Positions 1 to 10,700 of a stretch of DNA of 64,000 nt are shown here, piece by piece. The stretch is from Segatella paludivivens DSM 17968 = JCM 13650 (GTDB lineage Bacteria > Bacteroidota > Bacteroidia > Bacteroidales > Bacteroidaceae), in the NCBI RefSeq assembly GCF_000373185.1, contig NZ_KB890635.1, positions 1-64,000 on the forward strand. The letters run 5' to 3'. Made by a program: the position numbers and the translations under genes. Within the stretch, counting starts at the first letter, position 1. Every line of letters begins with the position of its first letter. The notes beneath the pieces were generated by a model. It was given only the letters and a program-made list of their open reading frames with translations. It searched no databases and was not told the DNA's origin.

Positions 1-232
1 CAGAAATGGCTTGATTTTCCATTTCATGTCTTTCTGAAGACAAAGATACACTCTTTTCTTGAGATTTGCGAATACGATAAAGCCATGTTCGCACATTACG
101 CGGATTAATGAAGTACTTGTCTGATATCGCTTTTATTGACAAATTACTTGTCGAAATCTCATGCAGAATTGCTTCTCGAACACTTGCTTCACAGCGTTCA
201 TAAGGACGCCTTTTTCTAATTATATTATCCAT
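1..232 (-). CDS. Transposase, N-terminal part (runs off the left edge)
   Basis: The reading frame starts at the ATG at 232 and stays open to the window edge, giving 77 codons of the N-terminus. The translation is a basic helix-turn-helix region (roughly residues 20-60, with NLSIKAISDKYFINPRNV and WLYRIRK) like the DNA-binding part of IS3-type OrfA or related transposases. The catalytic part would lie to the left and is not visible. A perfect 7-bp inverted repeat, GTTTACA/TGTAAAC, sits directly in front of the start codon and may be part of the element end or an operator. Family assignment is uncertain because only the HTH is present; a resident regulator is the alternative. Confidence 0.55.
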   Translation of the reverse strand, partial: MDNIIRKRRPYERCEASVREAILHEISTSNLSIKAISDKYFINPRNVRTWLYRIRKSQEKSVSLSSERHEMENQAIS

Positions 233-233
233 A

Positions 234-253
234 GTTTACATTTTAGTGTAAAC
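234..253. repeat. 7-bp inverted repeat before the transposase start
   Basis: GTTTACA (234-240) and TGTAAAC (247-253) are perfect complements separated by 6 bp. They lie immediately upstream of the transposase ATG on the minus strand. The repeat could be an operator for the transposase or part of the terminal repeat of the insertion sequence; which one cannot be decided without the other end of the element. Confidence 0.5.
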
Positions 254-410
254 CTTTTCTGCTATAAGACAGTATATGCGGAAAAGTTTATTAAATATGA
301 TTTTTATAGCCTATTCAACAATCCCGAAAAAGATAGGAAAACATATCTGAAAGAGAAGGTTGATAGTCCGCCGGAACCCTTACTTTTTGATTGAGGGGAC
401 TTGTTCTGTA

Positions 411-449
411 AAAAAATGAACCCGAAGCGCTATTTTAAAGAGCTTCGGG
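411..449 (-). terminator. Rho-independent terminator of the PUL 1 operon
   Basis: CCCGAAGC (421-428) pairs with GCTTCGGG (442-449). On the minus strand the stem is followed by a run of seven T residues at 413-419. It lies about 50 bp past the GH3 stop codon, where the susC-to-GH3 operon should end. Confidence 0.75.
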
Positions 450-499
450 AACTATTCATATGCTATTCCTTATTTTATCGGACAGCAATAAATAACAAA

Positions 500-2779
500 C
501 TAATCTAATGTAAACCTTAAAGTCTTAATATCATCACTGCTACTACCTATCATAATATCAAAATCACCGGGTTCGAACTTGTAATCAAGATTCTGATTAT
601 AAAATTTCAGATCGTCGGGAGTTATCGTGAATGTAACGGTCTTGGTCTCTCCACGTTTAAGGGATATGCGCTGAAAGCCTTTCAACTCCTTTACAGGACG
701 TGATACACTACCCACAAGATCGCGGATGTACATCTGAACTACTTCGTCAGCATTATAACTGCCGGTATTGCTAACATCTACCGATACCTTTATTTCTCCG
801 TTTTCACTAAGATGGTCACTACTCAACTTGGGTTCACCATATGAGAATGTGGTATACGACAATCCGTAACCGAATGGATACAGGGGAGCATTGTCGATAT
901 CAAGATAATTGCTACGGAACTTGGTAAACCATTTACCTTCTTCAAGTGGGCGCCCTGTATTGAGATGACTATAATATATAGGTATCTGACCTACGCTCTT
1001 AGGCATGGTAACGGTAAGTTTTCCACTGGGCGACTTCGCCCCGAAGAGTACATCGCAGATGGCATCCCCAGCCTCGCTACCTCCAAACCAGACATTAAGT
1101 ATGGCAGGGAAGTTCTGACTTTCCCATGTCATGACTGTTGCACGACCTGCAAAATTAAGAAGTACGATAGGTTTGCCGGTATTTTTGAGTGCGGTAAGAA
1201 GATCGTGTTGTGCATCTGGCATATCCAGATTGCTACGGCTGCTGCACTCTCCACTCATTTCTGACGATTCGCCCACTGCGGCTACTATAACATCGGCATC
1301 GGCTGCGACTTTTAATGCTTCATCAAGCATCTCCTTAGCAGAACGCTTATCGCGCATTTCACGACCAAACATAGTTGCGTTCTTCTCCATTACTGAATCG
1401 TACATCAGATTGGAGCCTTTAGCATATAAGATTTGGGCTTTATTGCCTACTGCATCTTTCATAGCCTGATATAGCGATTTGTACTTATCCGCACGGGCTG
1501 CTACACTCCACGTACCGGGCATGTTGGCACTGGTATTTGCCAATGGACCTATGAGGGCTATTCTGCCTGTTGGTTTAAGTGGAAGAAGATGGTCTTGATT
1601 CTTAAGCAAGACAAATGTTTCGGCTGCTATACGACGTGCCTCTGCACGATGTTCGGGAGTGTAGATTTCTTTGGCTGCACGTTTAGCATCACAGTACTTG
1701 TATGGGTTGTTGAACAGACCTAACTTGTATTTTGCCTCTAATATACGACGGCACGCCTGATCGATAGCCTGAATTGACACTTTACCCTCGTTTAATGATT
1801 TCTCAAGTGTACCAATAAAGCCATCGGATACCATATCCATATCGGTACCTGCATTCAAAGCCAGTGCTGATACTTGTTGCAAATTGCCCATACCATGAGC
1901 TATCATTTCAGATATGGCTGTAAAATCGGTTACTACAAAACCCTTAAAGCCCCACATGTTACGAAGTACATCTGTAAGAAGCCATTTGTTGCCTGTGGCC
2001 GGTATTCCGTCTACGACATTGAATGATGTCATCACGCTACCTGCGCCGGCATCTACAGCTGCTTTATAACCAGGCATGTAATCATTGAACATACGCCAAT
2101 GACTCATATCCACGGTGTTGTATTCGCGACCGGCCTCTGCTCCTCCGTAGAGTGCAAAATGCTTTACGCACGACATAATGGTATTGTTGGCCTTGAGGTC
2201 GTTGCCCTGATAGCCCTGAACCATCGCTTTGGCAATCTGTGCATCAAGGTAGGGGTCTTCACCATTGCCTTCTGACATTCTGCCCCATCGTGGGTCACGG
2301 CTTATATCAAGCATAGGACTAAACGTCCAGCATATTCCGTCGGCGGATGCTTCGATGGCTGCTATGCGGGCACTCTCTTTGATGGCGTTCAGATCCCAGC
2401 TACATGATAATGACAATGGTATAGGGAACACGGTCTCATACCCATGAATGACATCCATACCAAAGATAAGCGGAATCTTAAGACGGCTCTGTTCTACAGC
2501 CAACTTCTGCACTTCTCGTATCTTTTGGGTTCCTTTAAGATTGAAGAGTCCGCCTACCTCTCCTCTTTTTATTTTGTCTGCCACGTTGCTGCTCTTTGCC
2601 TGACCGGTGACTATATCGCCGGTAACAGGCAGATTGAGTTGACCTATTTTCTCTCTCAGGGTCATCTTACTCATCAAACGGTCTATGAATGTATCCATCT
2701 TTGGATCGTCGGAGGCTGAACTAGCACAAAATGTAAATGCGGCGAATGCCATTACTAATATGTTTCTCTTATTCATCAT
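500..2779 (-). CDS. bglX: Glycoside hydrolase family 3 beta-glucosidase, periplasmic
   Basis: This 759-residue protein hydrolyses beta-glucosidic ends of oligosaccharides, most likely in the periplasm. A signal peptide covers about residues 1-22. The N-terminal TIM-barrel domain carries KHFALYGG and the nucleophile motif GFVVTD, which puts the nucleophile at Asp285. The alpha/beta sandwich domain follows (GESSEMSGE is the likely acid/base region), and a fibronectin-III-like domain closes the protein at about residues 650-759. Length and domain order match the BglX group. It is the last gene of the PUL 1 operon, 4 bp after the GH144 gene. Known Bacteroides GH3 enzymes next to GH144 genes act on beta-1,2-gluco-oligosaccharides, so that specificity is an inference here. 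Confidence 0.9.
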   Translation of the reverse strand: MMNKRNILVMAFAAFTFCASSASDDPKMDTFIDRLMSKMTLREKIGQLNLPVTGDIVTGQAKSSNVADKIKRGEVGGLFNLKGTQKIREVQKLAVEQSRLKIPLIFGMDVIHGYETVFPIPLSLSCSWDLNAIKESARIAAIEASADGICWTFSPMLDISRDPRWGRMSEGNGEDPYLDAQIAKAMVQGYQGNDLKANNTIMSCVKHFALYGGAEAGREYNTVDMSHWRMFNDYMPGYKAAVDAGAGSVMTSFNVVDGIPATGNKWLLTDVLRNMWGFKGFVVTDFTAISEMIAHGMGNLQQVSALALNAGTDMDMVSDGFIGTLEKSLNEGKVSIQAIDQACRRILEAKYKLGLFNNPYKYCDAKRAAKEIYTPEHRAEARRIAAETFVLLKNQDHLLPLKPTGRIALIGPLANTSANMPGTWSVAARADKYKSLYQAMKDAVGNKAQILYAKGSNLMYDSVMEKNATMFGREMRDKRSAKEMLDEALKVAADADVIVAAVGESSEMSGECSSRSNLDMPDAQHDLLTALKNTGKPIVLLNFAGRATVMTWESQNFPAILNVWFGGSEAGDAICDVLFGAKSPSGKLTVTMPKSVGQIPIYYSHLNTGRPLEEGKWFTKFRSNYLDIDNAPLYPFGYGLSYTTFSYGEPKLSSDHLSENGEIKVSVDVSNTGSYNADEVVQMYIRDLVGSVSRPVKELKGFQRISLKRGETKTVTFTITPDDLKFYNQNLDYKFEPGDFDIMIGSSSDDIKTLRFTLD

Positions 2780-2783
2780 ATTA

Positions 2784-4166
2784 TCAGTTATTTATTGTAA
2801 ATCCTAATTTTTGCAGACCTGACTGTACTTCAGGACAACTCATAAACAGATGCCACAACAAACCTGTACGATAGTTCTCTATCATCGGAGCAATGGTGAG
2901 TTGGTCTATTGCCAGATAATGGGGCTCTGTCCAATTGGCTGTCTCGGAGAAGGCATCGTAAAATCCGTACTTTCCCCATATCCATGAGCCTTTATTCCAA
3001 AAGTATTTTAGAGCAGCCATAGATTGTTGTGGGGTATACGGGAATGATGATAGTGCTGCCGTCGGGGTAATTACGCCTAAATCGTTGCCGGGTGAGTGGG
3101 CTGAATATCCATCAATGGAATAGCTTGCGGTGAGCCCCCAGCAGTCTTTACCGTAGCCTTTGTATCCTTTAGGGTTGCGGACACAATATTCATAATCGCT
3201 CATGGCATGATTACGGGTAACATTCCAATAATTGGCATACTCGTCTGTAAGACCTTTAGGACATAGGCCAATATAAGAATACTGCGACCAGAAAAGGGGA
3301 CCGCCAAGTTGTTCGGCGCCATTATGTTTCAACTCAAGCGGATAACCAAAGGGGGCTGCGCTGCTCTTGATGGCACCACTACGTGCCCAGCCTTCATGAT
3401 AGCACTCGGCGGGGATAGAATGGGTAGGTGATGATGCTCCAAGGATATAGGCGATAAGGCATTCGTTATATCCCTGCAGGGGAAAATTCATATCCCATGC
3501 ATAATCGGGTGACCAATGCCAGTATATGACGTTTTTGCCTCCATTGCGATACCAATCGTACTCCATACTACGCCACAAGGTATTTATCTTATCGGATAGT
3601 GCGCGTTCTGAACTATTGCCATCCTTGAAGTATTGACGTACACATAGCAGACTCTGCATCATAAATGAGCTTTCTACTAAATCGCCACCGTCGTCTTTTG
3701 TGCCGAACGGTTTTACTTTGCCAGTAGATCCATAAAGCCAATGAGGCCACATGCCATGAAATCTATCTGCAGTAGAAAGGTAATTTACGATTTTGGTCAA
3801 ACGGGCTACACCGTCTGTACGACTGATAAAACCTCGGTCTATACCGACAAGAAGGCCTGCCACTCCAAAACCACTACCACCAAGGGTTACGACATCACGG
3901 TCGTTCTCGGGATAATTATTGTCTAGATGTATCCTCTCGTAAGCCATACCCGATGTGGGGTCAGCACCATCCCACATATAGTTGAGATGTACCTTTTCTA
4001 TATAGTCTAACATCGCATCGTCACTTGCAAATGAGGTAGGTCTACTTGCTGTTTCGGGTGCCGGTTGCGCCGGGCTTTCATTAGTCTCGCCTGCCTTGCA
4101 TGATATAAAGGTCATTGCAAGAAGTAACAAAACTGATAGTTTATTCTTTATCATATACAAAATCAT
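2784..4166 (-). CDS. GH144-like (PF10091 'glucoamylase') lipoprotein, probable endo-beta-1,2-glucanase
   Basis: This 460-residue lipoprotein has a lipobox ending at Cys23 (MTFISC). The rest is an (alpha/alpha)6-barrel of the PF10091 type, recognised from YMWDGADP, GGSGFGVAGLLVG, GDLVESSFMMQ and the closing ENYRTGLLWHLFM. Asp162 and Glu165 in GDLVE lie in the active-site segment conserved in the family. Characterised GH144 members are endo-beta-1,2-glucanases that release sophoro-oligosaccharides, and a neighbouring GH3 would finish the job. The start overlaps the stop of the GH43 gene as ATGA, so the two are translationally coupled. A second in-frame ATG at 4154 would give an equally good lipoprotein signal. 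The family is clear, but the exact linkage cleaved is inferred. Confidence 0.82.
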   Translation of the reverse strand: MILYMIKNKLSVLLLLAMTFISCKAGETNESPAQPAPETASRPTSFASDDAMLDYIEKVHLNYMWDGADPTSGMAYERIHLDNNYPENDRDVVTLGGSGFGVAGLLVGIDRGFISRTDGVARLTKIVNYLSTADRFHGMWPHWLYGSTGKVKPFGTKDDGGDLVESSFMMQSLLCVRQYFKDGNSSERALSDKINTLWRSMEYDWYRNGGKNVIYWHWSPDYAWDMNFPLQGYNECLIAYILGASSPTHSIPAECYHEGWARSGAIKSSAAPFGYPLELKHNGAEQLGGPLFWSQYSYIGLCPKGLTDEYANYWNVTRNHAMSDYEYCVRNPKGYKGYGKDCWGLTASYSIDGYSAHSPGNDLGVITPTAALSSFPYTPQQSMAALKYFWNKGSWIWGKYGFYDAFSETANWTEPHYLAIDQLTIAPMIENYRTGLLWHLFMSCPEVQSGLQKLGFTINN

Positions 4167-6283
4167 TTTATAATAGTTTTAGATAATTCGGAACGCCCTG
4201 TTTCTCCCAAAGCCTCTATGGCAAAATAGTAGCGGCTGCCGCTATCCATGCCTCTGAAATCATAAGATGTACAGCCTAGCACGGTAATACTATTGTACAG
4301 TTTATCAGGTGCTACACCATAATAGATGTTATAGCCGTAAGCTCCTGCAGATGGTTTCCATGAGAGGTATGCGTTGCGTGTGTCTTTGGCTGAGCGGATA
4401 ACGCGGAATTGTCTTACCGCTGAAGGTCTGTTATCGTCTGTATTTCCAAATATTCTTATCTCTGACAAGCAGAAATATCCTGACGAGGGCATATGTAGAT
4501 TTTCCACTTTAATATACCTTGTACGTAATACTGACTTCAACTCTACATAATCGTGTGGGGCGTCTTTATCATTATCACTCTTGTCTACAACGAGTTGCCA
4601 GTCTGTGCCGTTATCACTTGACCAGATACGATACTGATAGTATAGGTCGTTAGCGCGATTGTTCTGTACGGTCTTGTAATCATAGAAATTGAGTTGTATT
4701 GCCTTAACATTCTTTACAGTACCCAGATCAAGTTGTGCCCATTCGCCCGGATTGCCAGTCTTGGCTGTCCAATATGTGCGCATGTCCTCGTCTGTAAGAC
4801 TGGAAGCTACATAGATACTGTCGGAGGATGACACAGTTGCTTTCTTGCCATAAGAGAGAAGCATCCAACCAGTGAAACGGTGTGATGGATCTTTGATGTC
4901 TTTATCGGCATTCCAACATGGATAATCGCCGAAGGCAGTATTAGAATACATCACTCCATCTCTGTCAAAAGCCATAGGATAAAGGCCGATACGACGCTCA
5001 AACTTATACTTCAAAGAAAGCATACATGTAGCGACATGCCAATAATTGCCTTTCAAGTCGGCGAAAGTTCCACCGTGACCTGAACCTTGAACGAAACCAC
5101 CGGGTTTGTAACACATCGGGTTATGCCGCTGATAAGTAAAAGGGCCCAAGGGGTTGTCACCTACATAAACGCCATCGGCATATATTTTAAATTCGGTACC
5201 AGGACCGCCATATTGAAGATAGTACTTGCCGTCATGTTTCGTCATATAGGCTCCTTCCATAAAGGGCTTTAAGGTGGTATCGTCGTCATTGTTCATACCA
5301 AATCTTTCCCAGCCATGATGCCTGGGATCGAGCATTACTACATCGTGAATCTTGCTTATAGGTAGAAAATTGTCACGACTCAATTCGACTGCCTTTATGG
5401 GATATTCGTTGCTGGAACCATAGTAAAGATACAATTTGCCGTCATCATCGAGAAAAAGACACGGATCCCATGATGGAAGTGTGCTGCATTCTACAGCCTG
5501 ACGCCAACGTCCTGACCATGGATCGAGCGTATACCAGATAGGTAAGCCTCTATAAGTAGAGCCTGTATAGAAGAGTGTGTCACCTGATACATAAGCTGCG
5601 GGGGCGCACTGATCATCGTCCGTGGGAAAACGCTGAAAGGAGGCTGTACAGAAATCCCAATCGCTAAGATTACGTGAATAATGAAAGCCTGCCTGATTGG
5701 TCGAAAATAGCATATAGTGGCCTTTATAGGTAAGTGCCATCGGATCTGCTGAAGAGCGGAACGAACCTTGCGACTTAACATTATCATCGTACGACTCGTA
5801 GTTGTAACTAATGTTGAGTGGGTTACAATACGTGGTCGTGCCTGTATGATAAGGGTCGTACCAGGGTGTGGACTGAGCGCTGCGTCGGGGTAACGAAACG
5901 GATGTATCCTTTCGTTGCATCATCGTAATATCTATATTGCGATCGCTTCGTTTTCTGATGACATTAGCGAAATCCTTACCGGGATAATATACATAAAGAT
6001 GTAAATCTGCGTCAGTTGCAGTAAGATGATATACACCATCGGTATTGGTATTGCAATGACTGGGACTGGCGAAGAACATGACTGTTGCACCCGAAAGGGG
6101 TTTACCATCTGTATCGGTAACTCGGCCTGTAATCTGATAAGTATCGTGTACAGGAATATAATAATTACTTACTTGTCCTTTTACTACTTTTATAGTATCT
6201 GAAAAATCATAGGAGTTAATGCTCCTTGCCGAAGCAGGAAGCATTAACAATATGAATAGTATGATATAGTTAGTTTTTGTCAT
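4163..6283 (-). CDS. GH43-like secreted hydrolase with regulatory-like, F5/8C and FN3 domains
   Basis: This 706-residue protein has a signal peptide (about 1-20). A carboxypeptidase-D-regulatory-like beta domain (about 50-115, ITGRVTDTDGKPLSGATV) comes next, then a five-bladed propeller of the GH43 clan (about 145-470), a discoidin-like F5/8 type C carbohydrate-binding domain (about 475-625) and a fibronectin-III domain at the end. Candidate catalytic acids are the Asp in SSADPMALTYKG, the Asp in WDPCLFLDDDGKLYLYYG and the Glu in MEGAYM. The ATG overlaps the susD stop as TAATG. GH43 enzymes usually act on arabinose- or xylose-containing chains, which sits oddly with a GH144/GH3 pair. The substrate is therefore unresolved. 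Confidence 0.78.
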   Translation of the reverse strand: MTKTNYIILFILLMLPASARSINSYDFSDTIKVVKGQVSNYYIPVHDTYQITGRVTDTDGKPLSGATVMFFASPSHCNTNTDGVYHLTATDADLHLYVYYPGKDFANVIRKRSDRNIDITMMQRKDTSVSLPRRSAQSTPWYDPYHTGTTTYCNPLNISYNYESYDDNVKSQGSFRSSADPMALTYKGHYMLFSTNQAGFHYSRNLSDWDFCTASFQRFPTDDDQCAPAAYVSGDTLFYTGSTYRGLPIWYTLDPWSGRWRQAVECSTLPSWDPCLFLDDDGKLYLYYGSSNEYPIKAVELSRDNFLPISKIHDVVMLDPRHHGWERFGMNNDDDTTLKPFMEGAYMTKHDGKYYLQYGGPGTEFKIYADGVYVGDNPLGPFTYQRHNPMCYKPGGFVQGSGHGGTFADLKGNYWHVATCMLSLKYKFERRIGLYPMAFDRDGVMYSNTAFGDYPCWNADKDIKDPSHRFTGWMLLSYGKKATVSSSDSIYVASSLTDEDMRTYWTAKTGNPGEWAQLDLGTVKNVKAIQLNFYDYKTVQNNRANDLYYQYRIWSSDNGTDWQLVVDKSDNDKDAPHDYVELKSVLRTRYIKVENLHMPSSGYFCLSEIRIFGNTDDNRPSAVRQFRVIRSAKDTRNAYLSWKPSAGAYGYNIYYGVAPDKLYNSITVLGCTSYDFRGMDSGSRYYFAIEALGETGRSELSKTIIK

Positions 6284-7773
6284 TACTTATCTATTGGTTC
6301 TTTATTCAAATCAGGATTGTCTGAAAGTTGATCGAACGGAATAGGATAATATGTTTTGGCTTCGGTCCATCCATACTTGCCTAAAACGGAAGCTGCCTTT
6401 CCGGTACGGACTAAGTCGTTGTAACGTTCTCCCCACTCGCAGCATAGTTCCATGCGGCGCTCGTCAAGAATCTGGTCGACACTAACATTTGTTATAGCTG
6501 GCATCTTGGCACGAGTTCTTACAAGATTGAATGGTATATCACCATTCTTACTCTGACGAACTTTTGCTTCTGCATTCATCAGGAGTACATCGGCATAACG
6601 AAGTATACGGATATTATTATTTGAACCGTATTTGGTACGTCCTGAAGTTAACTCATTCTTTGGAGTATAAGCTTTACCGTTCCAACAGTCTGTCTGGGTA
6701 GGATTCTGTAGTGGACGGATGACGTCACCACTTGGAGTTGTTGTTCCTGCTTCTAGGAATGATGTGGTGTATCTAACTGTTTCGCCTCTATCCTTAGCCC
6801 AGTTGCGGAATGATTTGTACAGGCCGATAAATCCCCATCCTGAAATATCTCCATCATTGGCCGGACCTTGGAATACAAACCACTGATCGGCATCTACCAT
6901 ATCACCAGACCCTAAACCAAAATCTGTACACTGACACTCTAACAAACTTTCATCACACAGTTTTCCAGGTATCTTAAACAGCTCATAGAAGTCGGGATAT
7001 AAATGGAATTTATTGCTATTGATGATGTCGTTGGTGAGATCTTCTACTTTAGCATAGTCGCCTTCGTTAAGATAGATCTTTGCGGCCAAAGCCTCTGCGG
7101 TATATGCGGTAGCTGCTCCGACATGCTCCATCTCGTTGGGACGAACTTTGGGACAGTTGTCTATCGCGTACTGCAAATCGCCAAGAATATAATTGTACAC
7201 TGATTTCACCGTAGAACGGGTGAGGTCTGTCTGACTATTGCTACTAAGAATGGTTACAGGACCAAAGGCCTGTGTAAGACGCCAGTATGCATAGGCTCTA
7301 AGTATTCGAACCTCTCCTTGATACGATTTGTTTGTTGTAAGGACTGCACTATTTGTGGTATTTGCCGCGTAATTATTGAGTGATTCTAAAGCTGCATTGG
7401 CAACCTTAATCATACCATAATACTGATTCCACATCTCATTAAGTCCCCAGAAGGTATTATCATAATTGTACCCTGTAGGATCATCGGTTTTTCCTCCAAA
7501 CTGATTCAGAATAGCCTGATCGTCTATACGTCCTGACCATACATCATCATCGCGGATGATAGAAAGCGGCCATATTACCCAGTGCATACCACCTGTACGG
7601 AGTTTTGCGTATACACCTGACACAGGCTGGTACATATTAGACACATCTGTGAAGTCTACGTTTTTTTCTGGCACGCTGTTTTCGGGATCTTTATCCAGAT
7701 AACTACTGCATGAAGTAATAGCAAGCAATAATGTGCCAACAGCTATAACTGATATATATTTATTAATTTTCAT
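6283..7773 (-). CDS. susD: SusD-like surface glycan-binding lipoprotein (PUL 1)
   Basis: This 496-residue RagB/SusD family protein has a lipobox (LAITSC) near residue 22. It carries the TPR-rich body typical of the family, including the segment with RILRAYAYWRL and the late motif RYADVLLMNAEAKVR. It sits on the outer-membrane surface as a lid over the SusC channel and binds the incoming oligosaccharide. The gene lies 18 bp after susC. Length and motifs are normal. Ligand specificity cannot be read from the sequence, but the downstream hydrolases suggest a glucan. Confidence 0.93.
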   Translation of the reverse strand: MKINKYISVIAVGTLLLAITSCSSYLDKDPENSVPEKNVDFTDVSNMYQPVSGVYAKLRTGGMHWVIWPLSIIRDDDVWSGRIDDQAILNQFGGKTDDPTGYNYDNTFWGLNEMWNQYYGMIKVANAALESLNNYAANTTNSAVLTTNKSYQGEVRILRAYAYWRLTQAFGPVTILSSNSQTDLTRSTVKSVYNYILGDLQYAIDNCPKVRPNEMEHVGAATAYTAEALAAKIYLNEGDYAKVEDLTNDIINSNKFHLYPDFYELFKIPGKLCDESLLECQCTDFGLGSGDMVDADQWFVFQGPANDGDISGWGFIGLYKSFRNWAKDRGETVRYTTSFLEAGTTTPSGDVIRPLQNPTQTDCWNGKAYTPKNELTSGRTKYGSNNNIRILRYADVLLMNAEAKVRQSKNGDIPFNLVRTRAKMPAITNVSVDQILDERRMELCCEWGERYNDLVRTGKAASVLGKYGWTEAKTYYPIPFDQLSDNPDLNKEPIDK

Positions 7774-7791
7774 TGTACTAAATTTTATGCG

Positions 7792-10700
7792 TTAGAATTG
7801 TATTTGAATACCAAATGTATAAGTTGCAGTTATAGGATAGACCTCTGTATCCCAACCTTGTGCATTACTTAGCTCAGGTGTGAATGAATTAGCTGAGAAG
7901 GTTGTGAACGGGCGGTCGGCTGTAGCACTGAGGCGTATGCTTGGAAGTGTGTAACTACCCATCTTTATATTTTTGAATGTATAACCTAACGTAACATTCT
8001 GGATGCGGAAATAATTTGCACTTTCTACGAAGAATGAGTTAACACGCTGATCGGATATATTCCAACTACGGATAAGTGCAGCGGCTGATGGATAACTATT
8101 GGTTGAGCCTTCGCCCGTCCAACGGTTCTTAAACTGGTCGTAATCAAAGTTGTAGTTGCTCTGAGCATAACGTAGAGCGCGCTTGCGATTATACATCTTA
8201 GCTCCTGACTGACCGTATGTACTTACTTCAAAATCAAGATTCTTCCATGAGAAGCCTGCATTGATGCCGTAAGTGAACTTAGGTATATAAGAGCCAAGTG
8301 CTTGACGGTCGTTGCCATCAACAATACCGTCGCCATTCTTATCTTCATACTTGAAGTCACCAGGCTGCAGACCATTCTTTACGGCTGTAGGATCGGCTGC
8401 ACACTCGGCTGCTGTTTGATAAATGCCGATAACCTTATATCCATAGAATGAGTTCATCTCTTCACCTACTATATTTACTGTTTCGCCACCTTTGATTATA
8501 CTTGGTCCACCAAGGTCTTTAACTCGGTTTTTAAGTACCGAAATATTAGTTCCAACATGATACTTGAAGTCATTGCCTACACGGTCTGACCATGTAGCAG
8601 ACAAATCAAATCCTTCGTTTAAAATCTTACCATAATTGCCAGCAAGTGTTTGATTGCTGAAGGCTATCTTAGGAGAGATGACAGCATGTTTGGTCATGCG
8701 GTGGAAATAATCTGCATCTACATTTAACCTGCCTTGGAGGGTAGAGAAGTTAAGACCTGCGTTGATTTCATCTACAACTTCCCACTGTAGCCAACTGAAA
8801 TATGATGTGTTCTGATATCCGGGCAGTGTAGTGTTACCAAATACGCCTGATGAACCGTTACCTGTTGCTATGCTTGCGAATCCATCACTTGCTGCAACGT
8901 GGTCGTTACCAAGACGTCCCCAGCTGGCACGTAACTTAAGATATTCTATTGCGCTCTGATTCTTCATAAACGGCTCTTCGGTTACGACCCATGATGCACC
9001 TACAGATGGGAAATAACCCCATTTGTCCTGATACTTAGATGAACCGTCGGCACGCATTGTGAACATGAGGTAATACTTTCCGGCATAATCGTAGTTCAAA
9101 CGTGCGAAATACGACAGACCGCGATATGTTGATCCATTATCTGATAGAGTGATACCTGTTGAATTTCCCTGACTGAGATACTGGTATTCTTCTTTACCCT
9201 CAGGTACATTAACAGCTGTTCCACTTAAAAATCGATATTTCTCCTGTCGCATTGACATACCTAGCATGGCACCAAAGTTGTGCTGACCATAACTGTCGCG
9301 ATAAGTCATGATATTATCCCATATATAGTTGTCATAGCTTGTGGTACTCTTAGTCAGACTAGTTGTTGTATTCTGCTGCCAGCTACTAACATAATATGTA
9401 GGTGTGAAAACCTTTCCGTTAATGCTCTGATAATTATAGTTTACACTCGTCTTTACGTTAAGTTTCTCAGGTATCAGATTAATCTGTGCATAAAGATTTG
9501 TAAGATATTGATGAGAATCGTTCTTTGAGTTAAAGTAATTAGCTGTAGCTACAGGATTGTAGAAATTGGAAGTAAAACCAACACTTGAAGGTGATGCATA
9601 CTTGTTAGGGAATGCACTTGTGTTATTAGCATCGTATACAGGATAAATGCCCGGAGCATTAAAAGCCTGCTGCCATGCGCTGTTATTAGGCAATACCTGA
9701 TTGGAAATGCTAACCACACTACTAAAGCCTACCTTCAACCATGATGTGGCATCATAATCAAGAGCAGCACGGAAGTTGAGACGTTTGTAATTGTTTTTTA
9801 CATCCATAACTCCGTCTTGATAGAGGTAACTCATACCTAGAGAGTAAGTGGCTTTCTCGCTACCGCCTGTGATACCAAGGCTGTGATTGCTGATAATAGC
9901 TGTACGAAGCAATTCTTTATACCAGTCTGTATCACTGCCAAAAGCCCAATTGTGAAAATCTGAACCGGAATAGTTACCACCATATTTATCTATTGACGAT
10001 TTTATGATTGGAGAATAAGCATCGTAGTTTGCCTCAAGAAGCATTGTTGCGTACTGCTGAGAATTTGCCATCTTAAGAACATTGGTCGCTTTCTGGAAAC
10101 CTACATATCCATCATAGGTAATCTTTGCTGTCTGGTTCTTCTTTCCTTTTTTTGTGGTAACAATAACAACTCCGTTGGCTGCTCTTACACCATAAATAGC
10201 TGCAGCAGAGGCATCTTTTAATATTGACATTTCTTCAATATCCTCATTGTTGAGAAAATTGATATCGTCATAAAACATACCGTCTACTACATAAAGAGGT
10301 GAACTGTTGGCAAATGAACCAGCTCCGCGTATTCTGACAGTTGGTCCTGAACCAGGAGTACCACTGCTTATTACATTTACACCAGCTACCTTGCCTTGTA
10401 TTGCAGTCATAGGTGACGTAGAAGGAACAGAACTAATATCTGCTGATTTGACTACTGTAATAGGTGATGTTAAATCTTTTGCTTTTGCAGATCCGTAACC
10501 AATGACAATAATGTCTTCAAGATTTTGCATATCGTCCTCTAATGTTACTTTCATATCCGACGATGCCTTAATCTTTTTAGTTTTCATTCCAACAAATGAA
10601 AAACTTACTGTCGCACCTGATGATACATCTTTAATAGTGAACTCACCATTCATATCTGTCACCGATCCGTGACTTGTACCATCAACCATTACTGTAGCTC

